This document shows, in pieces, positions 9,464 to 19,944 of a stretch of DNA of 64,000 bases. The stretch is from assembly GCF_021535135.1 (NCBI RefSeq), contig NZ_CP091036.1:2976001-3040000 (forward strand), read 5' to 3'. The position numbers were made by a program, and so were the translations under genes. Position 1 is the stretch's first letter; each line of letters starts with the position of its first letter. The stretch comes from Antarcticibacterium sp. 1MA-6-2. Its GTDB lineage: Bacteria; Bacteroidota; Bacteroidia; Flavobacteriales; Flavobacteriaceae. The notes under the pieces are model-generated. The model saw only the letters and a program-made list of their open reading frames with translations, made no database searches and had not been told where the DNA came from.

Positions 9464-10023
9464 AGCAGGAAGAGCTGGATAAGATTGAAAATGAACTAAA
9501 AAAGCGCTGGGATTTCCCATATGAATGGGGACGAATTCAAAATGATGTTTGGGACAGGCATTCTTCTTTCATCTACAGTACTTCAAGTTGGGATATACTT
9601 CGTCAAAAATGTGAAGATGCTGTAAAAAGCAATGGACTCAACAGGAGAGAATTTCTAAATTACGCTTTCAACCGCTGGTATAACTACTGGAGTGCTGTAG
9701 CCGTGGAAAAAATTTTTACTACTCTTCCCGGAATTGTCCCTGAGTTTAATAAAACGAACAGACTTGTTGACTTTAATTTCTTCGGAAAGGATTTTGACTT
9801 GAAAACTTCTGTTTTTCCGAAAGGCTTTGGGAGAGATCTTACATATTGCAGGGAGCATCCGGAAGAACTGATTCTATGGCTTTACAAAAATCAGAGTGCT
9901 CAACAAAGACAGCATTATGCCAACCGTTTGTTTCTTATAGTTTTTTCTGAAGCGGGTAATCACTGGAAGCTGAAGGCTGAGATCTCCTGGTTAAAACAAA
10001 TCGTGACTGAATATGTTGCATAG
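9460..10023 (+). CDS. Uncharacterised protein, possible PD-(D/E)XK nuclease fold
   Basis: A 187-residue soluble protein starting at a TTG that overlaps the upstream stop. I do not recognise a named family. The central segment LVDFNFFGKDFDLKTS has the D...D-x-K arrangement of PD-(D/E)XK nucleases, and aromatic residues surround it. It lies 78 bp upstream of a D12-class DNA methyltransferase, so it could be the cognate restriction nuclease of a small system or a partner of unrelated function. The nuclease idea rests on one short motif and the neighbour. Confidence 0.5.
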   Translation: MKQEELDKIENELKKRWDFPYEWGRIQNDVWDRHSSFIYSTSSWDILRQKCEDAVKSNGLNRREFLNYAFNRWYNYWSAVAVEKIFTTLPGIVPEFNKTNRLVDFNFFGKDFDLKTSVFPKGFGRDLTYCREHPEELILWLYKNQSAQQRQHYANRLFLIVFSEAGNHWKLKAEISWLKQIVTEYVA

Positions 10024-10101
10024 GTTTGATCACTCCCGGTTACATAAATTTAATTTTGATAATCAAAAAACCACTTTTTCAGATATAATCTGGGCAATAA
10101 G

Positions 10102-11105
10102 ATGAATTATATAGGTTCTAAAAATAGATTAACCGATTTCATAAAATCCAACGTAAAGGCTGTCGTTCCGGGAGATCTTTCAGCAAAGATATTTTGTGAT
10201 CTTTTTGCGGGAACCGGAATTATTGGGCGAAGTTTTAAGCCGGATGTAAAAACTGTTATCGCAAATGATATCGAATTCTACAGCTATGTGCTGTTGCAAA
10301 ATTATATTGGAAACCATCAACAGCTGGATTATCAGCAATATTTGGATGAGCTGAATAATCTTCAGGGCAAGAAAGGGTTTATCTATGAGTTTTATTCTGA
10401 AGGGGGGAAAGAAAATAGGCTCTATTTTTCTTCTGAAAACGGGCAGAAAATAGATGCGGCGAGGATTCAGCTGGAAACCTGGAGGGAGAATGGGATCATC
10501 ATTATGAATCTCTATTACTTTTTGTTAGCCTCAATTATTGAGAGTGCAGATAAAGTTGCTAATACAGCATCGGTCTACGGGGCTTTCCTGAAAAATTTAA
10601 AAGCATCAGCAAAAAAGGAACTTGAAATCCAGCCCGCCAGTTTTGATATTACGCAAAATCCCCACGAGGTTCATAGGGAAGATGCGAATAGCCTGATCTC
10701 AAAAATTGAAGGCGATATCCTGTACCTTGATCCGCCATACAATGCCCGGCAGTACGGAGCGAATTACCATCTACTTAATACTATTGCAAAATATGATACC
10801 TTTGTACCTCAGGGAAAAACGGGACTGAGAGACTACTACCGCTCGTCTTACTGCAAGACAGGAGAAGTCAGGGAAAGTTTTGAAGCTCTCCTGCGAGAGG
10901 CAAAGTTTCAGTACATTTTTCTCAGTTATAATAATGAGGGTTTAATGCTTAAGCAGAGGAGATAAGGAAACTGATGGAGCAATTTGGAAAATACGATCTG
11001 GCCACTACAGAGTACCAAAGATTTAAAGCCGATAAAACAGAGAGCCGAAATCACACTGCGACTGCCACCACCGAATATTTACACATTTTAGAAAAAAATC
11101 AATAA
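10102..11105 (+). CDS. D12-class DNA adenine methyltransferase, frame broken near 10948
   Basis: N6-adenine DNA methyltransferase of the D12/Dam type. The N-terminal YIGSKNRL (motif X) is followed by DLFAGTGIIG (SAM-binding motif I, residues 29-38) and DPPYNARQYG (catalytic motif IV). The frame fails at CTTAAG (10948-10953). Two bases over, it continues as EEIRKLMEQFGKYDL and ends at 11103-11105 after LEKNQ, for a total near 334 residues. The target sequence cannot be deduced. The preceding gene may be its restriction partner. Its modification could also bear on the systematic breakpoints in this window. Confidence 0.8.
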
Positions 11106-11107
11106 GC

Positions 11108-11716
11108 ATGTTTTCAGATAAAGCCAATCAAATATTTCAGGAAGTAATTGAAAAATACCACGAATTAGATACTGTAGATCAGCCTTTTCATAATCCGTAT
11201 GACCGGGATTCGCAGTTGCTGGAGCACCTGTTGTACCGCAAATGCTGGATTGATACTGTGCAGTGGCATTATGAAGATATCATTCGTGATCCTAATATTG
11301 ATCCCGCAGCTGCGCTGAAACTGAAAAGACAAATTGATGCTTCCAATCAGGACAGGACAGATACTGTAGAATACATTGACAGTTATTTTCTGGAAAAATA
11401 TAAAGATGTAACTCCTAAAGAAGATGCTACTATAAATACTGAAAGCCCGGCCTGGGGAGTAGACTGATTGTCAATACTGGCACTTAAGATTTTCCATATG
11501 AATGAGGAAGCCAATAGAACTGACGCGACTCAGGAACACCAGATGAAATGCCAGGCAAAGCTGGACGTACTGCTGGAGCAAAGAGTTGATCTTTCCACCG
11601 CTATTAATCAGCTTCTGGAGGATATATCAATTGGAGATAAATATATGAAGGTGTACAGGCAAATGAAGATGTACAATGATGATGAACTCAACCCTGTTCT
11701 AAGAAGCAAGCAGTAA
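11108..11716 (+). CDS. DUF4254 family protein with an in-frame TGA
   Basis: Flavobacterial DUF4254 protein of about 202 residues, function unknown, predominantly helical and soluble. It is commonly found next to family 9 glycosyltransferases, as here. The first part ends SPAWGVD at a TGA (11465-11467), and the same frame continues as LSILALKIFHMNEEA to 11716. The family reads arginine at the stop, so a CGA-to-TGA change or a sequencing error is likely. The gene starts 2 bp after the methyltransferase stop, suggesting one transcript. Confidence 0.75.
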
Positions 11717-11728
11717 TTAAGATTTGAA

Positions 11729-12831
11729 ATGGATGCTTAGGTTCTTCTAAATTAAAAACGCAATTTGACCGGGAAGCTGGTGGAAAAAAACATTTCCGGC
11801 ATATTCTGGTCATACGCCTTTCGGCTATGGGAGATGTGGCCATGCTGGTGCCTGTGCTGCGGGTAGTGACTTCTACTTATCCGGCTATTAAAATTACCGT
11901 ATTAACCAGGAAATTTTTTTCCCCGCTTTTTAAAGATATTCAAAATGTGCAGGTTTACCCTGCCGATGTCAAAGGCCTTCATGCGGGAGTAATGGGTCTG
12001 AGCAGGCTCGGGAGAGAACTACGGGACATTGGAGTGGACGCGGTTGCAGACATGCACGATGTATTAAGGAGTAACGTGCTGAAAACAATTTTTTGCTTCT
12101 ATGGAATTCCGGTAAAGCAACTCGATAAAGGGAGAAAAGAGAAGAAAGAACTAACAACAGCCCATAATAAAGTTTTTAAACAACTTAAGACGACTCACCA
12201 ACGATATGCCGATGTTTTCAGACAATTAGGATATCCCATTGATCTCAAGAACCACAAATTTCCACCAAAGCAGAAATTATCACCGGGTGTTCTTACCCTT
12301 ACAGGTAATGCTCCTCATAAATGGATAGGAGTGGCACCTTTTGCGAAACACGATTCTAAAGTCTATCCTGCCGATCTACTGGAAGAGGTCCTTAAAGAAC
12401 TGAACAGGGAAGCAAAAACTAAAATATTTCTCTTTGGAGGAGGTAAGGCAGAAGAAGAAAAACTGGAGCTGTACGCAACCAAATTTGAAAATGTTGTCTC
12501 TGTTGCAGGAAAGCTAAAGTTTGAGGAGGAGCTGGAACTCATCTCCAATCTGGATGTTATGCTTTCCATGGATAGTGGGAATGCTCATCTTGCCGCGATG
12601 TATGGTGTCCCAGTAATAACAATATGGGGTGTTACCCATCCCTTTGCCGGATTTAAACCTTTCAATCAGCCAATAGAGAATTGCCTTTTGCCGGACCTTC
12701 ATAAATATCCTGCCATTCCCACTTCTATTTATGGAAATAAATTTCCTGAAGGTTACGAAGATGTGATGCGTACAATCCCGCCCGGGAGAGTTGTGAATAG
12801 GATTAAAGTGATTTTAGCCGCAAAGGATTAG
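11729..12831 (+). CDS. Family 9 glycosyltransferase (heptosyltransferase-like)
   Basis: GT-B lipopolysaccharide core glycosyltransferase, related to ADP-heptose:LPS heptosyltransferases and acting on the inner face of the inner membrane. Recognisable are HILVIRLSAMGDVAM, the central linker, and the C-terminal donor-binding stretch with SMDSGNAHLAAMYGVP. The open frame lacks a start of its own upstream of the conserved RLSAMGD. Two ATGs (11729 and 11733) lead into CTTAGG at 11736-11741, and repairing this by one or two bases fuses a short leader to the body. About 360 residues. The DUF4254 neighbour is conserved in the family. Confidence 0.75.
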
Positions 12832-12855
12832 GGAATAACCTGTTTTTCGATTATC

Positions 12856-12882
12856 TCAGCCTACTGTGACTAGACAGGCTGA
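12856..12882 (+). terminator. Terminator-like hairpin after the GT9 gene
   Basis: A 7-bp stem (TCAGCCT with AGGCTGA) encloses a 13-base loop, and a weak T-rich tract (TTTCCGTTTTTAT) follows. It sits 25 bp after the stop. Confidence 0.55.
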
Positions 12883-13287
12883 TTTCCGTTTTTATAACAA
12901 GTAAATCTGCGTCTATTTTTCCTAAAATTAGCCTTAAAATAAACCATGGAAATTTTTACGCACCAGATTTTCTATGTAGCACATTACGCCGCTCCTACGG
13001 AGCTTCAAATCATCGGCGTCATAATTTCTATAAATATGCCGCCTCTCTGAGGCTGAGTAAGAAATGAAGTTCAGAAAAGAATTATTTCAGCTCCGTAGGA
13101 GCGGAATATTATAGGAAAAATGTAACCTACCAAATAATGAGCCCCGTAGGAGCGGGATGTCTTCCGCAGCTATAGAGAAGATTTCTTTAGTAAATCCATT
13201 TCAATATCAGATTGTCCTCAATAGAACAAGGACTTTTTGATGCTTTTAGAAATCCTATCAATCCCAATATTCTTCTTTGCAAAAAGC
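12883..13287. repeat. Intergenic spacer with REP-like CTCCTACGGAG units
   Basis: This non-coding stretch carries at least three copies of a short palindromic unit built on CTCCTACGGAG/CTCCGTAGGAG, flanked by GC, at about 12988-13005, 13089-13110 and 13140-13156. The first is in the opposite orientation to the other two. A fourth, diverged unit (GCCGCCTCTCTGAGGCT) lies near 13037. Such units are scattered between genes in many Flavobacteriia and resemble REP elements. I see no gene in this interval. Confidence 0.7.
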
Positions 13288-14334
13288 CTATACGTCGTCG
13301 TAGTTTACTCTTAACGTAGGGGTTGTAGCCTGTGCCTGGCAGGTAAGAATGAGACCCTCTTCAATTTCACTATCGGTTAAAACCTGGTTTTTTCGCATTG
13401 TGGCTTTTCCTTCTTCAATTCTTGCGACACAGCTGCTGCAAATACCACCCTGGCAGGAATACGGTACATCAAGATCATTTTCTAGTGCTGTTTCCAATAC
13501 CGTTTCTTCACTATCCATGGTAAATGTGCTTTCTTCATCATCTACAATAATAGTGAGTTGTACTCCTCCTTTAATCTCAGTTTCTACAGGTCCTGAATCT
13601 TCAGTGGTGAAAAGTTCAAACAGGATGTTTTCTGCTGCAACTCCATTCTGCTGAAGAATACTTTTAACCGTGTTGATCATTTCTTCAGGACCGCACAAAT
13701 AAAACTTATCTATAGTAGATTCCTTAAACTTGTTCTTGAGAACATAATTAACCGTGCTGGTTTCAATCCTTCCGAAGTGGGCATTTTCTTCCCTGCTACG
13801 GCTGTATACGAATTCTATAAATAGTCTCTCTGAATATTTACTCTGAAGCTGAAGAAGTTCTTTAAAAAAGATGGTGTTTTCTACTGTTTTGTTTCCATAG
13901 ACCAGGATGAAATTACTTTCCGGTTCTTCAGTTAAAACAGTTTTTAATATTGAAAGCACAGGGGTAATACCACTTCCAGCAGCAAAAGCAGCATAAGTTT
14001 TGCCTCCTTTTCCCGGTTCAAAAATAAATTTACCCTCCGGAGGATGCACTTCCAAAGTATCTCCGGCTTTAAGTACATTATTTGCAACAACAGAAAAAGT
14101 TCCGCCTTCTACTTCTTTAACAGTTACTTTAAATTCACCAGATCCCGGAGAGGAGCAAAGGGAGTAGGCTCTTCTAATTTCCTCACCTTTTACGTTGGTT
14201 TTAATAGTGATATATTGGCCCGCTTTGTAGTTGAAGGTATCCTGTAGGTTTTCAGGAATTTCAAAAGATAAACTTACAGCTTCCGGTGTCTCCCGAATAA
14301 CTTCTTTTATCTTTAAAGCATAAAATTGACTCAT
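13288..14334 (-). CDS. paaE: PaaE-type ferredoxin:NAD(P)H oxidoreductase
   Basis: A 348-residue flavoprotein with a C-terminal plant-type [2Fe-2S] domain. The FAD-binding motif RAYSLCSSP lies near residues 55-63, the NAD(P)-binding region FAAGSGITPVLS near 115-126, and the cluster cysteines are C294, C299, C302 and C332. The architecture is that of PaaE, the electron-transfer subunit of phenylacetyl-CoA epoxidase. The other paa genes are absent here, so it may serve another oxygenase, for instance a desaturase. Frame intact, transcribed against the flanking genes. Confidence 0.8.
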   Translation of the reverse strand: MSQFYALKIKEVIRETPEAVSLSFEIPENLQDTFNYKAGQYITIKTNVKGEEIRRAYSLCSSPGSGEFKVTVKEVEGGTFSVVANNVLKAGDTLEVHPPEGKFIFEPGKGGKTYAAFAAGSGITPVLSILKTVLTEEPESNFILVYGNKTVENTIFFKELLQLQSKYSERLFIEFVYSRSREENAHFGRIETSTVNYVLKNKFKESTIDKFYLCGPEEMINTVKSILQQNGVAAENILFELFTTEDSGPVETEIKGGVQLTIIVDDEESTFTMDSEETVLETALENDLDVPYSCQGGICSSCVARIEEGKATMRKNQVLTDSEIEEGLILTCQAQATTPTLRVNYDDV

Positions 14335-14426
14335 GTTCTAAAATTTAGGCACAAAAATACAAAGTCTCCGCTTTTTAGAATGTAACAAATTGGTAAATTT
14401 CAACACTCGTTAATAAAGACAGAGGT

Positions 14427-15914
14427 ATGATCAAGCGTTTTATTTCGCTGGAGTGGAAGTCATTTTTTAGATCGGCCAGTGTAGGAAAAAGCATCGGACT
14501 AAAAATTTTGATGGCATTACTGGCGGTGTACTTCGCTACTATCTTTCTTTTGGCGGGAATTGGACTTTACCCTTTTTTAAAGAATTATTTCCCCAATGAG
14601 GATCCTTTACTGGTCGCTAACAGGTTTGTTCTCGTATGGCTATGCCTTGAGCTTTCCCTAAGGTTTTTTCTGCAGACCTTACTGTTCTGGATGTGAAGCC
14701 GCTGCTTATTTTGCCTGTACGAAAAAGAAAAATTGTCAATTTTGTTTTGCTGAAGTCTCTTTTTTCCTTCTTCAATTTTCTGCCGCTTTTAATAATTCTT
14801 CCCTTCGGAATATTTAATATTTATAAGAGCGATTATTCAACAGAATTAATAGTCGTTTGGATGATAGCAATGCTGGGGCTGACGTTATCAATTAACTACG
14901 CTAATTTCATTATCAAAAAACAATTTACTGAAAATTTAAAGGCATTAATTCCCGTAGTTACTGTAGTAATAGTAATGGCTCTACTGGATTATCTGCAGAT
15001 CTTTGGAATTACATCCTGGTTTGGAAATTTACTTAATCTTATTTTTATATATCCCTATTTGGCTTTAGTTCCTCTGGCTATTCTTATATCACTATTCTAT
15101 TGGAACAGAAAAAATCTGGAAACCAGGTTCTATCTGGATGGAACCCTCCAGGAACGTTCAAGAGGCGTAGATACTAATGAATTTTTATGGACCAGAAAAT
15201 TTGGTGATTTGGCTCCTTACCTGCAGCAGGATCTAAAAATGCTTTGGAGGAATAAACGTCCAAAGGCGACACTTTATTTATCCTTGCTCTTTTTAGGATA
15301 TGGTCTAATTTTCTATCCCAATGAAGCCTACCACGATACACCTAAGCATTCCTGATATTTGTAGGAATTTTTATTTCGGGAGTTTTTATGATCAACTTCG
15401 GCCAGTTCATTCCTGCCTGGGACGCATCTCATTATCCTATGATCATCTCCCAAAATATTCCGCTTAATAAATATTTAACTGCTAAAGCCTCTCTTATCAC
15501 CTTTAGCATAATCGCACTTACAATACTGGCAACTCCTTATATTTACTTTGGATGGCGCATATTTGTAATTAATCTGGTTTGTGCAGTTTATAATATTGGA
15601 GTTAATATTCCTATACTTTTATATGCTTAGGCTCTTTTAACAGAAAACGTATAGATTTGGATAGAAGTCCCTTTATGAATTACCAGGGAATGGGAGCTAT
15701 ACAGTGGCTGGTGGCATTACCGCTTATAGTTATCCCTGTCCTCCTTTTCTGGCTCTTTAATAGATTTATATCCTATGAAAGTGGGGTGGCATTTTTATTT
15801 ATGTTAGGACTTCTGGGATTAATTTTTCGTAGCCACATTATAAATTTTATTGCACAGGTTTACAAGAGGAACAAATATGTAATGATTCAAGGATTTAAAG
15901 AAAAAGGAGAATAA
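14427..15914 (+). CDS. DUF5687 ABC-2-type permease, three frame breaks
   Basis: Integral membrane protein of about 490 residues in the DUF5687 family, the permease partner of the ATPase encoded next. Four open pieces read as one protein. Near 14681, CTTACTG needs an extra C to give L-P-V-L-D. At CCTAAG (15341-15346), reading T-P-A-F-L-I-F rejoins the frame. At CTTAGG (15626-15631), reading Y-A-[G]-S-F-N does so. About 11 hydrophobic segments are spread over the joined length. The cargo is unknown. Spacing to the ATPase start is 16 bp. Confidence 0.75.
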
Positions 15915-15930
15915 AATTGATTGTACAAAA

Positions 15931-16644
15931 ATGATTACGGCTACTAATTTATCAAAGGCTTATAGTGGAGCAAAAGTTCTTAATATAGAACATCTTGATA
16001 TTCCTGAAGGCCAGAGTTTTGGTTTGGTGGGAAATAATGGAGCAGGAAAAACAACTTTTTTTAGCCTTTTGCTGGACCTTATCCAACCCACCACCGGAAG
16101 CATTTTCAACAATGAAATTACCGTAAACCAAAGTGAGGAGTGGAAAACCTTCACCTCCTCCTTTATCGATGAAAGTTTTTTAATAGGGTATCTTACTCCC
16201 GAAGAATACTTTTATTTCATTGGAGAAATAAGAAAGGAGAATAAAGCCGATGTGGACGCTCTCCTTAGTACTTTTGAAGATTTCTTTAACGGTGAGATCA
16301 TTGGTCGGAAAAAATATCTCAGGGACCTGTCAAAGGGAAATCAGAAAAAAGTAGGAATAGTTGCTGCTCTCATAGGTAATCCAAAAGTTGTAATTCTGGA
16401 CGAGCCATTTGCAAACCTTGATCCTACCACACAAATAAGATTAAAAAAAATAATTAAAGACATGGCGGCTGCAAAAGACACAACTTTTCTAATCTCCAGC
16501 CATGACCTTATTCACGTTACTGAAGTCTGTGAGCGTATAGTGGTGCTTAATAAAGGGGAAGTGGTAAAAGATATTATTACTTCTGAAGCTACACTTAAAG
16601 AACTGGAGACTTACTTTTCAGGGGAAACGCAGATGGAGGTTTAA
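15931..16644 (+). CDS. ABC transporter ATP-binding protein
   Basis: A 237-residue nucleotide-binding subunit. Walker A is GNNGAGKT at residues 34-41. The signature loop is LSKGNQKKV, a variant of LSGGQ with lysine replacing the second glycine. Walker B is VVILDEPFA, followed by the D-loop NLDP and the switch histidine in SSHDL. It pairs with the DUF5687 permease upstream as an ABC-2 type exporter. The frame is intact. Confidence 0.85.
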   Translation: MITATNLSKAYSGAKVLNIEHLDIPEGQSFGLVGNNGAGKTTFFSLLLDLIQPTTGSIFNNEITVNQSEEWKTFTSSFIDESFLIGYLTPEEYFYFIGEIRKENKADVDALLSTFEDFFNGEIIGRKKYLRDLSKGNQKKVGIVAALIGNPKVVILDEPFANLDPTTQIRLKKIIKDMAAAKDTTFLISSHDLIHVTEVCERIVVLNKGEVVKDIITSEATLKELETYFSGETQMEV

Positions 16645-16747
16645 TCTTCTCTCTTGTCTAATACGGTAGAAAATCAAAAAGAAATGTACTTTAGCATACT
16701 AAATCAGCCGTATCAGAGTTATTTATTTTATCCGGAACTTATTGATT

Positions 16748-19316
16748 TTGAATAAAAATACCATTGGGATCTCCTGCATTCTTTTGTTGATAATCTTTTC
16801 GGGTTGTTCCCGAAAGAAAGATAAATTCGTCAACAGGAGCTGGCACGCAGTTACTACCGAATACAATACCCTCTACAATGGAGGACTTGCCCTGCAGCAG
16901 GGAAAAGAGCAAATCGCACAGACTTACCTGGATAATTTCTGGCAATTGCTACCTGTTGAGAGGATGCAGATTTCTGAAGAAATCCGTTTACCGGGTGCTG
17001 AAACAAATGAATTTTTTAAAGTTGCTGAAGAGAAAGCCACCAAAGCAATCCAGAGACATTCCATGCTTAAAGAAGGACGCGAAAAGAATCCTCAAATTGA
17101 TGAGGCTTACCTCCTCCTGGGAAAAGCAAGGTATTATGATCAGCGTTTTATTCCGGCACTGGAAGCTTTTAATTACATCCTCCATAAATATCCTGCAAGC
17201 AACACGATCAATCACGCTCAAATCTGGCGCGAGAAGACTCATATGAGGCTGGAAAATGATCAATTGGCGATCAAAAACCTGAAAAAACTGATTAAGAACG
17301 GAGAAATGGATCGGAAGGATGTGGCTGATGCCAATGCCATCCTTGCCCAGGCTTATATAAACATCGGTTCTCTTGATAGTGCGGTGGCACCTATTAAAAC
17401 TGCTGCTGTTACTACAAAAGATGAAGACGAAAAAGGCAGGTATTTTTATATCCAGGGGCAGTTATACAATTACCTCCAAAAGCGGGACAGTGCAAATATG
17501 GCCTTTGACAAGGTTATTGAACTAAACCGTAAAACTCCCAGAGAATATTTGATTAACGCCCGCCTTGCCAAAGTTAGAAACTTCAATTTTTCTGAAGGTG
17601 ATCCAAAGCTGTTAGAAGATTATTTGCTGGAATTGGCTGAAGACAGGGAAAACAGGCCGTTTCTGGACAAGATCTATTTTCAGCTCGCGGAATACTACAG
17701 CCACGTTGATTCTACTGCACTGGCAATAGATTTTTATAACGTCTCTCAGAATTCCTTCAGGAGATAATTTCCTGCAATCGGTGAATTACGAGACCCTCGG
17801 GAACATCTACTTTGACAATGCTGAATATCGGGTTGCTTAAGTGCTTACTATGATAGCACCCTCACTAAAATACCCAATACTACCCGGGATTATTTTGTGA
17901 TTAGGCGAAAAAGAGATAACCTCCAGGAAGTTATTATGTATGAAGAGATCGTTGAGAAGAACGATAGTATTCTAAGATTAGTGGAAATGACTGAACCTGA
18001 AAGACTCGAATATTTCACCGAATATACCAATGGGCTTAGAGAAGTAGCCATAGAAGAGGCGAAACTGGGTGCAATGGCAGAACCTGTTGCGGAAATGCCA
18101 ATTGCTCGACGACCAGCTGGCCCTCCCAGACTGGGGAATGCAGGTGCTCCGCCCGCTCTTGGCGCTCCTGTAAGCAACACCTTTTACTTTTACAACCCCG
18201 CAAGAGTAGCTACGGGAATGAGAGAATTTCTGGCTATTTGGGGGCCAAGGGAACTTCAGGATAACTGGAGGATAGAATCGGGCAATATAGCTCGTGGAGT
18301 AGAAGGGGGAATTGATGAGGTTTCAGAATTAATTATTGCCAATAACCCTCAGTTTAATCCGCAAACTTATCTGGAAAGAATTCCGCAGGATAAAAGAGTT
18401 GTTGACAGCCTTCAGGCACAACGAAACAATTCCTACTATAGGCTTGGACTTATCTACAAAGAAAAATTTAAAGAAAACAGGCTGGCTGCAGAAAGGCTGG
18501 AAGGACTTTTAGATTATACTTCCGAAGAAAGACTTGTTTTGCTTAGCTTCATACTACCTCTATCAAATTTATACTGAAGAAGAGGATTTGGCCGAAGCTG
18601 AAAAGTATAAAAGTTATGTCCTTAAAAATCACCCTGACTCCCGTTATGCCGCCGGAATAATAAATCCCGGAAAGGCTATTGACATGGAAGACACCGCTGA
18701 AAATAGCTACAAAAGATTATATGCACTATTTGAAGCAGGTGAATTTGAACAGGTATTACAGCTGGGGAAAAATTTCGCGGAGCAGTTTAATGATGACGAT
18801 TTACTTCCAAAAATAGAATTGCTCACAGCTACTGCTACAGGGAGGTTGTATGGCTTTGAAGCTTATAAGAAGCAGCTTAATGAAGTTGCTCTCAATTATC
18901 CTCAAACAGAAGAGGGTAAAAAGGCTCAGGACTTATTGACAACCGCTTTACCACGCCTTGAAAGTGATAAATTTAATTTTAGTGGAAAGCCTGCCAGTGT
19001 AAAACTTTTATATTCCTTTCCGGCTTCTCAAAAGGATGTGGCTCTTCAGCTTAAGCAAAAAATTGATTCAGCAATAACCTCCCTTAACTACAAAAATTAC
19101 AGTACTTCCCTAGATGTTTATAATATAGATACTACTTTTGTGGCTGTTCATGGATTAGAGAATCCTGAACGCGCAGGAGGTTTTGCAGAACTGCTTCAGG
19201 TAAATAAATCTTACGAAATTGAGAAGGAACCTGTAGTTATTTCTACGGAAAATTATCGGGTGCTTCAGCTGCACAAAAATTTTCAGGCCTACCTGGAACA
19301 ACAAAATAATCCTTAA
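16748..19316 (+). CDS. sprE: SprE/PorW-like TPR lipoprotein, three frame breaks
   Basis: Large outer-membrane TPR lipoprotein needed for gliding and type IX secretion in Flavobacteriia, about 855 residues. A TTG start gives a lipoprotein signal with lipobox FSGC followed by SRKKDK. TPR-like helices run through the first third, and a proline/alanine-rich linker lies near 18100-18170. Breaks: near 17761 (TTCAGGAGATAAT, one base off), CTTAAG at 17836-17841 (reading R-V-A-[G]-A-Y-Y-D-S joins it) and CTTAG at 18542-18546 (reading A-S-Y-Y-L-Y-Q). The C-terminal FSGKPASVKLLYSF region follows. Exact start uncertain; TTG 16742 is an alternative. Confidence 0.75.
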
Positions 19317-19328
19317 AACCAACTACGG

Positions 19329-19739
19329 ATGTTTAACAACCCTACAAAGCCAAAATCGTCTTCAGAAACAAGCAAGGAACAAAACAGGATTTCTGCGGGA
19401 ACTGTGATTACTTATGATATTGTAGCCAAAGGCGGTTTTCGGGTAGAAGGAACAATTAGAGGTAATGTAACTACTGCAGGAAAAGTTGTAATTAGCAAAG
19501 GCGGACTAATTGACGGCACTTTGATTTGCCAAAATGCCGATTTTGAAGGAAAATTTTCAGGAAAGCTAACCGTGCAGGAAACTCTTACCCTTAGATCTGC
19601 CGCTGTTATTGAAGGAGAAGTTACTGCGGGTAAACTGGCCATAGAACCGGGAGCTACGTTTAACGCTACCTGTGAAATGAAAGGAAATTTGAAAACTCTT
19701 CCTAAAGATGGCTCAAAACAAAAAGAACGCTCCGCCTGA
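19329..19739 (+). CDS. Bactofilin (polymer-forming cytoskeletal protein)
   Basis: A 136-residue bactofilin with a central right-handed beta-helix of about 90 residues, recognisable by periodic glycine-valine-isoleucine turns (GGFRVEGTIRGNV, VVISKGGLIDG, AAVIEGEVTAG). Polar, disordered tails flank it. Bactofilins form membrane-associated filaments that guide shape and localisation. It starts 12 bp after sprE and its end overlaps the next gene by 32 bp, which suggests one operon. Confidence 0.9.
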   Translation: MFNNPTKPKSSSETSKEQNRISAGTVITYDIVAKGGFRVEGTIRGNVTTAGKVVISKGGLIDGTLICQNADFEGKFSGKLTVQETLTLRSAAVIEGEVTAGKLAIEPGATFNATCEMKGNLKTLPKDGSKQKERSA

Positions 19740-19935
19740 TAAGTACCTGGAGTTCGTCAACATTGCGATCCAAATGGGCATTATTATAGCTGCCGGAGTT
19801 TTTATCGGCATTTGGCTGGACAAAAAATATCCTAATGAATACTCGGGCTTTACGATAGGAATATCTCTTCTAGGAGTGTTTATTGCACTTTATCAGGTAA
19901 TTAGAAAAGTAACACAAATGAGTAAAGACGATTAA
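19708..19935 (+). CDS. atpZ: AtpZ/AtpI-type ATP synthase accessory protein
   Basis: A 75-residue protein with two transmembrane helices: IAIQMGIIIAAGVFIGIWL, then GISLLGVFIALYQVI. This matches AtpZ-type assembly or ion-uptake accessories of F1Fo ATP synthase. The LDKKYPNEYSGFTIG loop between them is typical. The start overlaps the end of the bactofilin frame, so translation is probably coupled. Confidence 0.8.
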   Translation: MAQNKKNAPPDKYLEFVNIAIQMGIIIAAGVFIGIWLDKKYPNEYSGFTIGISLLGVFIALYQVIRKVTQMSKDD

Positions 19936-19944
19936 AATAAATAG

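Noticed and set aside
17890..18180. Minus-strand frame opposite sprE
   Set aside because: Shadow of the sprE proline/alanine-rich linker, with no start context or recognisable domain.
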